A DNA stretch of 64,000 nt from Lichenicoccus sp965276875 (lineage in GTDB: Bacteria; Pseudomonadota; Alphaproteobacteria; Acetobacterales; Acetobacteraceae). The notes beneath the pieces were generated by a model. The model did no database searches and was not told the DNA's origin. It saw nothing but the letters and a program-made list of their open reading frames with translations. The translations under genes were made by a program, and so were the position numbers. The DNA lies in contig NZ_OZ255701.1 in assembly GCF_965276875.1 (NCBI RefSeq), forward strand, positions 2,046,001-2,110,000, read 5' to 3'. Shown one piece after another: positions 54,404 through 63,347 of this stretch (position 1 is the stretch's first letter; each line of letters begins with the position of its first letter).

Positions 54404-55576
54404 TCAGGAACGCTGGTCGAGCGGCACGAAGGGCAGGTTTTCCGGCCCGGTATAGTTCGCCGACGGGCGGATGATCTTGCCGTCGAGACGCTGCTCGATC
54501 ACATGCGCCGACCAGCCCGCGGTGCGCGCGATCACGAACAAAGGCGTGAACATCGCCGTCGGCACGCCCATCTGCTGGTAGGAAACCGCGGAGAACCAAT
54601 CCAGGTTCGGGAACATGCGCTTGGCATCGGCCATGACGCTCTCGATCCGCTCGGCGACGGCGTAGCGGGTGGTGGCATTATTCTCCTGCGCGAGTGCGCG
54701 CGCCACCCCCTTGATCACCAGGTTGCGCGGATCGGACACGGTATAGACCGGGTGGCCGAAGCCGATCACCACCTCCTTCGCCGCGACACGGCGGCGGATA
54801 TCGGCTTCCGCCTCGTCCGGCGTGGCGTAACGCTGTTGGATCTGGAGCGCCACCTCGTTGGCACCGCCATGCTTGGGTCCGCGCAACGCGCCGATGCCGC
54901 CGGCGATGGCGGAATACAAATCCGATCCGGTGCCGGCGATCACCCGGGCGGCGAAGGTCGAGGCGTTGAACTCGTGCTCGGCGTAGAGGTTGAGCGAGGT
55001 GTGCATTGCCCGCACCCAGCTCGGCCGCGGCGCGGTCCGGTGCAGCAGGCGCAGGAAATGCCCGCCGATGCTGTCGTCGTCGGTCTCCACGTCGATGCGC
55101 AAGCCGTTATTTGTGTAGTGGTACCAGACCAGCAGCATTGAGCCGAGCGAGGCGATCAGCCGGTCGGCGATGTCGCGGGCGCCAGCAACGTCATGGCTCT
55201 CCTTCTCCGGCAGAACGCAGCCCAGCGCAGAGACCCCGGTGCGCATCACGTCCATCGGGTGTGCTGCCGCCGGCAGCGATTCCAGCACCTGGCGCACCGA
55301 GGCCGGCACGCCGCGCAGCCGCCGCAGCTTTGCCTGATAGGCGGTGAGTTCCGCCCGGTTCGGCAGGGCGCCGTGCACCAGCAGATGCGCGATCTCCTCG
55401 AACGTGCAGGCCTCGGCGATGTCGATGATGTCGTAGCCGCGATAATGCAGGTCGTGACCGTGCAGCCCGACCGTGCAGAGAGCGGTGTTGCCGGCCACGA
55501 CGCCGGACAGCGCCACCGACTTCTTCGGCTTGGGGGCTGCCGGCGACACCGGATCGGTGCTGGCCTGATCGTTCAT
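54404..55576 (-). CDS. prpC: 2-Methylcitrate synthase
   Basis: 390 aa citrate synthase family. The catalytic His/Asp set is visible: HPMDVMRTGVSALG, AEHEFNASTFAARV (His), KHGGANE, GFGHPVYTVSDPR. It condenses propionyl-CoA with oxaloacetate. ATG at 55576 has GGAG 10 bp upstream. It starts 17 bp after prpD. Confidence 0.94.
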   Translation of the reverse strand: MNDQASTDPVSPAAPKPKKSVALSGVVAGNTALCTVGLHGHDLHYRGYDIIDIAEACTFEEIAHLLVHGALPNRAELTAYQAKLRRLRGVPASVRQVLESLPAAAHPMDVMRTGVSALGCVLPEKESHDVAGARDIADRLIASLGSMLLVWYHYTNNGLRIDVETDDDSIGGHFLRLLHRTAPRPSWVRAMHTSLNLYAEHEFNASTFAARVIAGTGSDLYSAIAGGIGALRGPKHGGANEVALQIQQRYATPDEAEADIRRRVAAKEVVIGFGHPVYTVSDPRNLVIKGVARALAQENNATTRYAVAERIESVMADAKRMFPNLDWFSAVSYQQMGVPTAMFTPLFVIARTAGWSAHVIEQRLDGKIIRPSANYTGPENLPFVPLDQRS

Positions 55577-55592
55577 GTGTCGTTCTCCTGCA

Positions 55593-57095
55593 TCAGCCGA
55601 ACAGGCCGGACCGGCCGCGTTCGAGTGTGGCCGCGGGCACCGCAACGTTCAGTGTAAGCAGCTCGTCCGCGCTCAGGCTCGGCAGACGCTGCACCAGATC
55701 CAGGAAACGCGCGGCTTCACCTTGGTCCAGCAGGCCCTCTGTCAGGGTGCGGAACTTGGCGATGTAGGAGTCCCGCTTCCAGGGTGTCGCCCCCAGCGGA
55801 TGCGCGTTCGCCACCGCCAGCTCGTCCTCGATCACCTGCCCGTCCTGGAGGGTGATGACGATGCGGCCGCCGAACGCCTTGATTGCCGGATCGACCGAAT
55901 GGTACCGCTCGGTCCAGCGGGCGTCCTCGATGGTGCGTATCTTCGACCATAGCCGCACGGTGTCGGACCGCTGCGCCCGCTCCGGCGCATAGGAGCGCAC
56001 GTGGTGCCAGGCGCCGTCCTGCAAGGCGACGGCGACGATATACATGATCGAGTGGTCGAGCGTCTCACGCGAGGCGCGGGGATCGAACTTCTGCGGGTCG
56101 TTGGAGCCGGTGCCGATGACGTAATGGGTGTGATGCGAGGTCTCGATCAGGATGTCGCGGACCTGATCCCAGTCCGCAACCTGCTTGCCAAGACGAAAGC
56201 ACAGATCGATCAGCGCCTGGCTCTGGTACTCGGCCGAGTGCTCCTTGGTGTAGGTGTCGAGGATCGCGCGCTTCGGCTCGCCGGGAGCCGGCAGCGGCAC
56301 CGCATAGCGCGCCTCGCGGCCGCCCAGCATCCAGGCGATCACCCCGTCCTCGCCCTCATAGATCGGCGACGGCGCGCCCTCGCCGCGCATCGCCCGGTCC
56401 ACCGCCTCGATCGCCAGCTTGCCGGCATGGCTGGGCGCGAACGCCTTCCACGACGAGATCTCGCCCTTGCGCGATTGCCGTGTCGCGGTGGTCACGTGCA
56501 GCGCCTGTTGCACCGCCTGGAACACGGTCTCCGCCGGCAGCCCCAGCATGGCACCGATACCGGCGGCGGCGGACGGACCGAGATGGGCCACATGGTCGAT
56601 CTTGTGCGCATGCAGGCAGATCGCGCGCACCAGGTCGACCTGGATCTCGTAGCCGGTGGCAATACCGCGCAGCAGCTCGGCGCCGCTCCGTCCGGTCTGC
56701 TGCGCCACCGCCAGGATCGGCGGAATGTTGTCGCCCGGATGGGAATACTCCGCCGCCAGGAAGGTGTCGTGGTAGTCGAGCTCGCGCACCGCGGTGCCGT
56801 TCGCCCAGGCCGCCCATTCGGCATGCACCCTGACCTCCGGACCGCAGCCGAACAGCGCGGCACCGCCTTGGCGGGCATGCGCCAGCGCCTGGTCGCGCGC
56901 GATGACCGCTGGATGGCGGTTGATCGAGGCGATCGCCACCGACGCATTGTCGATGATCCTATTCACGATCATTTCGGCAACGTCGTCCTCGACCGGTGCC
57001 GGATCGACCGCGACCTGCGCAATCTTCCAGGCAAGCTGCTCCTCGCGCGGCAGGCGGTCGCTCTCGGGATGAACGCGGACGTCGTGGGTAATCAT
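55593..57095 (-). CDS. prpD: 2-Methylcitrate dehydratase
   Basis: 500 aa MmgE/PrpD family: IVNRIIDNASVAIASINRHP, ANGTAVRELDYHDTFLA, HPGDNIPPILAVAQ and SRKGEISSWKAF. It dehydrates 2-methylcitrate. The ATG at 57095 has GAGAGGA just before it. First gene of the propionate operon and divergent from its regulator. Confidence 0.94.
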   Translation of the reverse strand: MITHDVRVHPESDRLPREEQLAWKIAQVAVDPAPVEDDVAEMIVNRIIDNASVAIASINRHPAVIARDQALAHARQGGAALFGCGPEVRVHAEWAAWANGTAVRELDYHDTFLAAEYSHPGDNIPPILAVAQQTGRSGAELLRGIATGYEIQVDLVRAICLHAHKIDHVAHLGPSAAAGIGAMLGLPAETVFQAVQQALHVTTATRQSRKGEISSWKAFAPSHAGKLAIEAVDRAMRGEGAPSPIYEGEDGVIAWMLGGREARYAVPLPAPGEPKRAILDTYTKEHSAEYQSQALIDLCFRLGKQVADWDQVRDILIETSHHTHYVIGTGSNDPQKFDPRASRETLDHSIMYIVAVALQDGAWHHVRSYAPERAQRSDTVRLWSKIRTIEDARWTERYHSVDPAIKAFGGRIVITLQDGQVIEDELAVANAHPLGATPWKRDSYIAKFRTLTEGLLDQGEAARFLDLVQRLPSLSADELLTLNVAVPAATLERGRSGLFG

Positions 57096-57201
57096 CGTGT
57101 CCTCTCTCCGCCGGGTGCGGCGCCGCACTATCATCCCGCAGGACGGCAGGATAAAGCCCGATTGATGCATAATTTTGCGTACGAACCGGAAGGAATTGCG
57201 G
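57096..57201. promoter_or_regulatory. prpD / regulator divergent control region
   Basis: 106 bp. Near the regulator start, TTGCGTACGAAC (57175) and TTGCGAACGAAC (57205) form a direct repeat 30 bp apart, and GCATAATTTTGC (about 57167-57178) is a near-palindrome. RamB/PrpR-type proteins bind TTTGCAAA-like sites, so these are candidate operators. AAGGA at 57189-57194 is the regulator ribosome site. Confidence 0.35.
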
Positions 57202-58656
57202 ATGTTGCGAACGAACGCGCCACCCCGGCTGTTCGTCGGCGAGCGCCTGCGACGCCTGCGCGAGCAGCACCGCATCAGCCAGGCCGCCCTGGCCCGATCG
57301 ATCGGCCTGTCGCCCAGCTATCTGAGCCAGATCGAATGCGACCAGCGGCCGCTGCCGCGCCGTATCCTGCACCGTCTGGCGGAGCGCCTCGGCGTCTCGG
57401 TCTCCGCCTTCGAGGACAGCGAGACGCTGCGGCTGGTGCATGATCTGCGTGAGGCCACCGCCGACCCGCTGTTCGGCGGCACCATCGTCAGCCTGGCCGA
57501 GGCCGAAGCCAGTATCCAGGCGGCTCCCGTCGTCGCCGAGCGGTTCCTGACTCTCTACCGCGCGTTTCGGGCCCGCGGCGAGCAGGTGGCGCCGGCCGGC
57601 CGGGACATCCCCTTGGTCGTGAGCTCCAGCTACGAGGAGGTGCGCGACTGGGTGCAGAGCCACCGCAACCATTTCGCCGGCCTGGACCGCGCGGCCGAGG
57701 AACTCGTCGAACGCGAGGGTTTCAGCCGCAACGCCCTCCAGGAGGACCTGACACGGACCCTGCGCGACCGGCACGGCATCGCCGTCGAGAGCCGGGCCGC
57801 CCTGTTGGAGCAAGGGACGGTCTGGAAGCTGAACCGGGCGACCCGAACCCTGGCCTTGGCCGAGGAGGCGACGATCGAAAGCCGGGTATTCTGGATGGCC
57901 CACGCGGTGGCGCAACTCGAGCAACGACGCGAGATCGAACGCGTGCTGCGTCGTGCGCCGCTCTCCACCCCCGAAGCGACCGCCCTGGCGCGGGTCGGGC
58001 TCGCCAACTATTTCGCCGGTGCGTTGATGATGCCGTATGCACGGTTCCTGCAGGAGGCACGCGCCGTTCGTTATGACGTCGCCCGGCTGCAGCAACGGTT
58101 CGGCGCCAGCTTCGAGCAGGTGTGCCACCGCCTCAGCACCATGCAGCGCCCGAGCATGCCCGGCCTGCCGTTCTTCTTCCTCAAGACCGACATTGCCGGC
58201 AACGTGCTCAAGCGCTCCTCGGCGACGCGCTTCCAGTTCGCCCGGTTCGGCGGTCCCTGCCCGCTCTGGAACGTCTATGGCGCGTTCGCCCGTCCCGGCG
58301 AGACCCTGGTGCAGCTGGCGCGCACGCCGGACGACGTGACCTACCTAAACATCGCGCGGACCGTCGGACGTAGCGACAGCGCCTATCTCAGCCGACCGCG
58401 GTCGGTCGCGGTGGTGCTGGGCTGCGAGATCGAATACGCGCCGCTGACGGTCTACGCCGCCGGTCTGGACCTCGGCAGTCCGGCGGCGGCGGTGCCGATC
58501 GGCCCGGGCTGTCGGGCGTGCGAGCGGCTCGGCTGCCGACACCGGGCGGTGCCGCCGGCGGGCCGCGCCCTGGACGTCGGCTCGGGCGAACGCGGCGTCG
58601 TGCCATATCGCATCCTGCCCGACCTCAACCAGGGTTCGAGAAACGAGCAGATTTGA
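57202..58656 (+). CDS. XRE-family short-chain fatty acyl regulator (RamB/PrpR/ScfR type)
   Basis: 484 aa. An N-terminal HTH_3 (RLRRLREQHRISQAALARSIGLSPSYLSQIE) is followed by a Peptidase_M78-like domain without a clear HExxH and a C-terminal sensory region ending in a Cys-rich segment (GCRACERLGC). This is the layout of the short-chain acyl-CoA-responsive regulators of prp and glyoxylate genes. ATG 57202 has AAGGA at 7-8 bp. Divergence from prpDCB supports control of that operon, probably in response to propionyl-CoA. Confidence 0.88.
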   Translation: MLRTNAPPRLFVGERLRRLREQHRISQAALARSIGLSPSYLSQIECDQRPLPRRILHRLAERLGVSVSAFEDSETLRLVHDLREATADPLFGGTIVSLAEAEASIQAAPVVAERFLTLYRAFRARGEQVAPAGRDIPLVVSSSYEEVRDWVQSHRNHFAGLDRAAEELVEREGFSRNALQEDLTRTLRDRHGIAVESRAALLEQGTVWKLNRATRTLALAEEATIESRVFWMAHAVAQLEQRREIERVLRRAPLSTPEATALARVGLANYFAGALMMPYARFLQEARAVRYDVARLQQRFGASFEQVCHRLSTMQRPSMPGLPFFFLKTDIAGNVLKRSSATRFQFARFGGPCPLWNVYGAFARPGETLVQLARTPDDVTYLNIARTVGRSDSAYLSRPRSVAVVLGCEIEYAPLTVYAAGLDLGSPAAAVPIGPGCRACERLGCRHRAVPPAGRALDVGSGERGVVPYRILPDLNQGSRNEQI

Positions 58657-58689
58657 CCGATGGCATCCCGCACGCGGCATTGGCCGCGG

Positions 58690-59793
58690 TCAGGTCCAGT
58701 ACAGGACGCGCACGCCGGCCAAATGCCGCGTCAGCGATCCCTCGATCGCGGCCCGCATCGCCGTCATCTCTTCTTTCGGAAACACGTACTTCACTGAGCC
58801 GAACTTGGTCGTCTTGCGGCTGCGCACCGCCTCGTCCATCTCCAGCGCGCTGCCGGGATACCACTTGGCGAGCACCTCCCTGGATTTGGGGGTGAACCGG
58901 TGCGTGATCAGCTCGGCCGTCAGATCGACACCGTCCACGCCGTCCAGCGCCGCGGCCACGTCGGCGAACAGGCGGTCGTAGGCGTCCTGCCAGCCGGGCA
59001 GACGCAGGATGGGCGCCACGGTGAGGCCGACCTTATAGCCCGCCTGCGCCACCGCCCGCAGTGCGGCCAGCCGCTGCGCCATACGCGGCGCGCCACCCTC
59101 GTGCCGCTCCGCGCCCGCTGCATTCACGGAAAAGCGCATCCGTGTGCGCCCCTGGTGGCGCAGGCCCAGCAACGGGCCGACCGCGTCGAACTTGGTGGTG
59201 AAGCGGAGCTGCACGTCCGCGTCCCAGGCGCCGAAATGCGCAATGGAGGTCGCCAGGTGCCCGGTCAGGTGCTCGATGGCCAGCGGGTCCGTGTAGCAGG
59301 AGCACTCGAACGTCGTGCCCTCCGACGCCCGCGCCGATGACGCGGACGTGACACGCCCGTGCCCCACCGCCGCCGGCAGCTCCGCCAGGATTTCGGGTAG
59401 GTTGGCATAGGCCCGCACGATCGGCGGCCCGGCGAGCGAGCCCGCGAGATAGCAATAGCTGCAATGCGCCGGGCAGCCCTCCGCCAGGTCGAACCGCCAG
59501 TCGGCCGACGGCGGGATAGGCTGCAGTCGGCGGCGGCTGGGGCTCGCGGTCACGATTGCAAAGGTGCGCTTGGCATCGCGATATTGATCCGGCAGGCCGG
59601 ACAGGCGGTCCGACTTCAGACGCACCACCTCGGTGCCCAGTGCGGCCGCGCGCTCGGCCATGGCAGCACCCTCCGGCCAGGCGAGTGCCGCCGGCGTGGC
59701 AAGGACGAACTTGGGGATCCAGGGCTGTCGCACGCCCGGCATATTGGTATGCGGGACAAGAAAGGGAGCTTTTGGAGCAGCGGCAGCGATCAC
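58690..59793 (-). CDS. Radical SAM protein of the spore photoproduct lyase (SPL) family
   Basis: 367 aa. The [4Fe-4S]/SAM motif is in EGCPAHCSYCYLAGSL (Cys-x3-Cys-x2-Cys). FECSCYTDPLAIEHL and FTTKFDAV follow SplB, as do LTAELITHRFTPKS and SRKTTKFGSVKYVFP near the C-terminus. The organism has no sign of sporulation here, so it may act in repair of UV thymine lesions or another role. GTG 59793 overlaps the lactonase stop (GTGA). Confidence 0.9.
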   Translation of the reverse strand: MIAAAAPKAPFLVPHTNMPGVRQPWIPKFVLATPAALAWPEGAAMAERAAALGTEVVRLKSDRLSGLPDQYRDAKRTFAIVTASPSRRRLQPIPPSADWRFDLAEGCPAHCSYCYLAGSLAGPPIVRAYANLPEILAELPAAVGHGRVTSASSARASEGTTFECSCYTDPLAIEHLTGHLATSIAHFGAWDADVQLRFTTKFDAVGPLLGLRHQGRTRMRFSVNAAGAERHEGGAPRMAQRLAALRAVAQAGYKVGLTVAPILRLPGWQDAYDRLFADVAAALDGVDGVDLTAELITHRFTPKSREVLAKWYPGSALEMDEAVRSRKTTKFGSVKYVFPKEEMTAMRAAIEGSLTRHLAGVRVLYWT

Positions 59794-60620
59794 ACCCCAG
59801 GGACGGCCACCCTGACTCCCTCGATCCGGCCGGTCCGCTCAGTGCGCCGCGGTTCGCGGAAGTAGTCCGGGGCCGTGCAGATAAACAGGGTGCGGCGCTC
59901 CGGACCGCCCATCGCGCAGGCAAAGGCAGAGCGGCCGACTTCGACCCGCTCCAGGAGCGCGCCCCCCTCTTGCACCCGCACGCAGGCATTGCCCGAGGTC
60001 GAGGCGACCCAGACACATCCCTCCAAATCCAGGCAAATCCCGTCCGGGTAGCTGTGCTCCGGAAGTTGCGCCCATACCCTGCGGCCTGAGAGCGATCCGT
60101 CGGCCGCAATATCGAAGGCGCTCAGCCGGGCGGCAAAGGTCTCGGCCACGATCAGCGTGCGCTGGTCGGCTGTGATCACCATGCCATTGGGGAACAGCAG
60201 GCCCTCAGCCACGATGCGTGCGCGCCCATCGGGTTCGATCATCGCGAGCACGGTATCGGCGATCGGTTCACCCTCTTCCAAATCGAAGCCGAAGTTGCCG
60301 ACGTAGGCGCGGCCCGTTGCATCCACGACCATGTCGTTCAGCCGACGCGGCACAAGCAAGCTGAGGTCGGCATGCACGACAAGGTCGCCGTCCGGCTCAC
60401 GGCGCAGCACCGTGCGGTCCATCATCGAGACGACGAGCAGCCGGCCGTCGGGGAGCCAACCGAGGCCAGAGGGCCGGTGCTCCACGGCCGCCTCGGTCCG
60501 CGCGCCGTCCTCTGGAGACCAGCTTTGCACCCTCTCGGCATGCATGTCAGACCACCAGAGCCGGCCGTCTCTCCAGCGCGGTCCCTCGGCAAAAGCCAGC
60601 TCTTCAACAAAGGTTTGCAC
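59790..60620 (-). CDS. SMP-30/gluconolactonase family protein
   Basis: 276 aa six-bladed propeller. FAEGPRWRDGRLWWSDM, the metal ligands in RLNDMVVDATGRAYVG and LLFPNGMVITAD, and SYPDGICLDLEGCVWVA are the family signature. It hydrolyses sugar or related lactones. The GTG at 60620 has GGAGG at 9 bp; a TTG at 60626 is too close to it. First gene of a coupled pair with the SPL-type gene. Confidence 0.9.
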   Translation of the reverse strand: MQTFVEELAFAEGPRWRDGRLWWSDMHAERVQSWSPEDGARTEAAVEHRPSGLGWLPDGRLLVVSMMDRTVLRREPDGDLVVHADLSLLVPRRLNDMVVDATGRAYVGNFGFDLEEGEPIADTVLAMIEPDGRARIVAEGLLFPNGMVITADQRTLIVAETFAARLSAFDIAADGSLSGRRVWAQLPEHSYPDGICLDLEGCVWVASTSGNACVRVQEGGALLERVEVGRSAFACAMGGPERRTLFICTAPDYFREPRRTERTGRIEGVRVAVPGV

Positions 60621-61051
60621 AGCCAAGTCCCTCCCGCATCATCTCTGCTGTCGGCCCTCGTCAGGCCATTTTGACTGTAAGTAAGCCTGGAGACGACCGA
60701 TCGACCAGTGTCGAATTGCAGCAATACCGGGACGCAAGTTCCAGCAGCCGCGGATTTGGCCAGTGCTGTGAGACCGGTCAAGGCGACCTTGAGCCGGCAA
60801 CGTTGATTGCTCCGTCCGCCGGTTTTATGGCGACTAACCGCGCCTTTCCGAGCCTGCGTCGGCCTTTTCCGGCTTCAGACAAAACCTGCTTGTTCGATGA
60901 AATGGCGGTTCACCAGGGCATGATCGTGCGGTAACGCCGCGTTGAGCCGCTGGACATGAAGCGGTAGGCTGCTCGCAGAGCGGCAGGCGCGAAGCCGGTC
61001 ATGAACCCCAGGCCCAGTCGGCGACGATCCACGGCTCTGGCCATAGCGGGC
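60621..61051. other. Intergenic / accessory boundary
   Basis: 431 bp with no convincing gene. A plus-strand open frame (TTG 60671 to 60934) has no recognisable domain and an irregular codon pattern; a 44-codon minus frame near 60925-61047 is equally weak. Likely the promoter of the lactonase operon at the left and decayed DNA at the right. Confidence 0.4.
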
Positions 61052-62173
61052 TCACTCGGATGCCCTCGGGTCGGAGGAACGCTCTGTTGTCTCCCACAAT
61101 TTTTGCCACGATGCGAACTCTGAAGGCGTGATCTGATAGCGGGCAAAATCACCCTCATGCAGGCTCACGACTTCGGCCTCCGCCATTTTGATGAAACGCA
61201 CTTGCTCATCCGGCGCAATCTTTTCTCTGGACCAAGCGGCTATCCGCGCGACAGCCTGCTTTCGGTTCATGCCAGCGCGCACGATCGCGCTGACAATTTC
61301 GCGCAAGTGAATTCTGTGGCGAAGACGGAATGGATCGGGTTCGCCGAGAGATTGCCGGACGGCGGCGTAGCGCGCGGCCGAACGCTCATAGGCCTAGATG
61401 AAAACATCCTTGAGGAGATCGACTTTTCATCTCACAAACGCTAATAACAGCCTCGGTATATGCATCACGGGGCACCTCGGTAAATGAGAGTAGCGGCAGA
61501 TTGCTCCTGATCAGCGGAATTTTGGCGGCAAGGCGCGACACACGCTTGTTCACATCATCGAACGGCTGCAGGTACGGAAGCTGTGCCATGACGAAGAACG
61601 CCTGCTCAAAGGGGTCTTCGGTGGCGGCGGCGGTGGCAAGACTTTGATCAAAGCATACCTCGATGAGCTGTAACACCTGGAGCGGGTGAAAAGCAGATCG
61701 TTCTATTCCAACAGCAATCTATCGAAGCCGACCGGCAGCCGCCGGATCGGCGAGCAGGTGATTTGCCAGCAGCGCGTGAAGATTGAGGAGTGTGTAGCGG
61801 TTGAAGCCGATCTCACTGGCCATCGTGACCAGAAACTTGTTGGCGTCCTTGTGGTTAAGGATCATCTGCGCGGCGAAATGCCCACGCCCTCTGCTTCGTC
61901 GCCCAACTCTATGAGGCGCTTGGTGTCGAGCAGCGAATAGGCATTTCCCTAGAGCCGGCTGGAATTCCATGCAAGGTCGATGAGCAGCCTGCTCAGAAAC
62001 TGTTTGGCGTAGGTCCCCGCTGGTTGCTCAGCCATTTGGGGCCGACCGACTTGCGCAAGATGCCGCCGGGTGCCGACGCCGATCGGCTTCGAGCGAAGAT
62101 CGAGAAAGCAATCTCGGGGAAGTAGCAGGGGAGCGCAGGCGCCACCGCACAGACCTCGGCCGGGCGCTTGCAA
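61052..62173 (-). pseudogene. Fic family protein pseudogene (several nonsense and frameshift lesions)
   Basis: Piecewise translation gives one recognisable Fic protein: KPIGVGTRRHLAQVGRPQM, AEQPAGTYAKQFLSRLLIDL, GNAYSLLDTKRLIELGDEAEG, MILNHKDANKFLV, FVMAQLPYLQPFDDVNKRVS, AYERSAARYAAVRQSLGEPD and LREIVSAIVRAGMNRKQAV. Breaks: stop at 61949-61951 (expected Glu), frame change near 61890, stop at 61719-61721, frame change near 61425, stop at 61394-61396 (expected Trp), and a likely frame change near 62080. The active loop is QPFDDVNKR, as in its intact relatives. It cannot make a functional enzyme. Confidence 0.85.
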
Positions 62174-62209
62174 TCTCCTTATCAGGAGAGTATATCCTCC
62201 GACGGAGGA
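62174..62209. promoter_or_regulatory. Two palindromes in the toxin-antitoxin leader; the second covers the ribosome-binding site
   Basis: TCTCCT-TATC-AGGAGA at 62174-62189 and TCCTCCG-A-CGGAGGA at 62195-62209, centres about two helical turns apart. The second contains the GGAGGA ribosome site of the antitoxin gene paired with TCCTCC, so in RNA it could fold and hide that site. Both suit autoregulation by the antitoxin. Confidence 0.6.
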
Positions 62210-62217
62210 ATCGTCCT

Positions 62218-62658
62218 ATGAGTGTTGCTCAGCCTGCCTACCCAGCCACCCGCTATCGGCCGGCTCCCGTTACTGATCTGACCGATAAGGCACTGCGTGA
62301 GCGGCTAAGCCCATCGGCGCTCCGAGCTTTTTTCAACATCGTGGAGCGATGGAGCATACGGGACGAGGACGCACGAGTTTTGCTGGGCGGCCTCTCGAAC
62401 GGTCCCTACTACAGCTGGCGCAAAGACCCAGAGCGAACGCTCGACACCGACATGCTGACGCGGGTTTCCTACCTGATCGGCATCTTCAAGGCGTTGAACG
62501 TCCTTTATGGTGAAAAGCTAGCCGACGAATGGGTGCGGCTGCCCAATCAGAATCCGATCTTCGCGGACCGGACGCCGCTGGCCTACATGATGGCTGGCGG
62601 CGTGCCGGCGCTCCAGACCGTGCGGCGTCTGCTCGACGCGCGCCGAGGTGGACTCTGA
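62218..62658 (+). CDS. ParS/MbcA/Xre-type antitoxin
   Basis: 146 aa. An N-terminal helical DNA-binding region (LSPSALRAFFNIVERW, then LLGGLSNGPYYSWRKD) is followed by the toxin-binding ParS/MbcA domain ending PLAYMMAGGVPALQTVRRLLD. GGAGGA lies 8-9 bp before the ATG. It neutralises the RES-domain toxin encoded next and probably represses the operon through the leader palindromes. Confidence 0.92.
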   Translation: MSVAQPAYPATRYRPAPVTDLTDKALRERLSPSALRAFFNIVERWSIRDEDARVLLGGLSNGPYYSWRKDPERTLDTDMLTRVSYLIGIFKALNVLYGEKLADEWVRLPNQNPIFADRTPLAYMMAGGVPALQTVRRLLDARRGGL

Positions 62659-63347
62659 TCGCAACACTCCCGCCAACGACGCTGGTTCGCCAGTTCGACG
62701 CGCACCGTTTGATCCCTTCGAAATACAGCGCCGGCGGCGACAGCGTGCTCTTGCGGATTGCCGACGACGATGCGCACTTCCACGAACTCGCCGAACTTGA
62801 GGGCGCCACGAACGATCGGCTGTTGGCCGAGACCGGCTTGCTTCTGGGGATCGGGCTGCACGAGTTGGTATTTGCCGTTCCATATGCGCGGATCGTGAAT
62901 GCCGCATTCTGCCATGCTCATCCGCTTGGCAGCCGGTTCAATGGTCCCGATCGCGGTGCCTGGTACGCGGCATTTGCGACCGAGACTGCGCAGGCCGAAG
63001 TCGCCTTTCATCGGTCCGCGGACTACGCCGAGATCGGCCGCTTTGAGGACAGCGTCACCTACGACGACTACCTGGCCGACTTCAGCGCCGATCTCCACGA
63101 CCTGCGCAATGCACCAGACTTCGCCCCAAGCCTCGCGCCCGACAGCTATGTCGCCTCTCAAGGCCTGGCAGAAGCTTTGCTCGCGGCACGTTCGCTCGGC
63201 GTCGTTTACCCGAGCGTGCGTGACGCGTCCGGAACCTGTCTGGCCTGTTTTAGGCCAGCTCTGGTCAACAATGTGCGCAAGGGGGAGACCTTCCGCTTCA
63301 CTTGGGCTGGCGAACCTGAGCCCCGCATCGAAATCGAACGTCCGTGA
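62655..63347 (+). CDS. RES-domain toxin
   Basis: About 230 aa. RES toxins degrade NAD+ (phosphorolysis) and arrest growth. The catalytic Arg lies in GSRFNGPDRGAWYAA, the Glu in AQAEVAFH, and the Ser in the SQGLAEALLAA-type segment, with GVVYPSVRDASGTCLACFRP at the C-terminus. No ATG, GTG or TTG fits the N-terminus; the best start is CTG 62655, overlapping the antitoxin stop (CTGA) with AGGTGG 5 bp upstream, or the frame opens earlier (ATG 62529) inside the antitoxin gene. The frame looks intact, so the pair may be active. Confidence 0.85.
   Translation: MIATLPPTTLVRQFDAHRLIPSKYSAGGDSVLLRIADDDAHFHELAELEGATNDRLLAETGLLLGIGLHELVFAVPYARIVNAAFCHAHPLGSRFNGPDRGAWYAAFATETAQAEVAFHRSADYAEIGRFEDSVTYDDYLADFSADLHDLRNAPDFAPSLAPDSYVASQGLAEALLAARSLGVVYPSVRDASGTCLACFRPALVNNVRKGETFRFTWAGEPEPRIEIERP

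Noticed and set aside
60671..60934. Plus-strand TTG-initiated open frame
   Set aside because: No domain, no clear ribosome site and poor codon bias.
61386..61676. Fic fragments as independent small genes
   Set aside because: Adjacent pieces join into one known protein with stops and frame changes between them, so they are one pseudogene.
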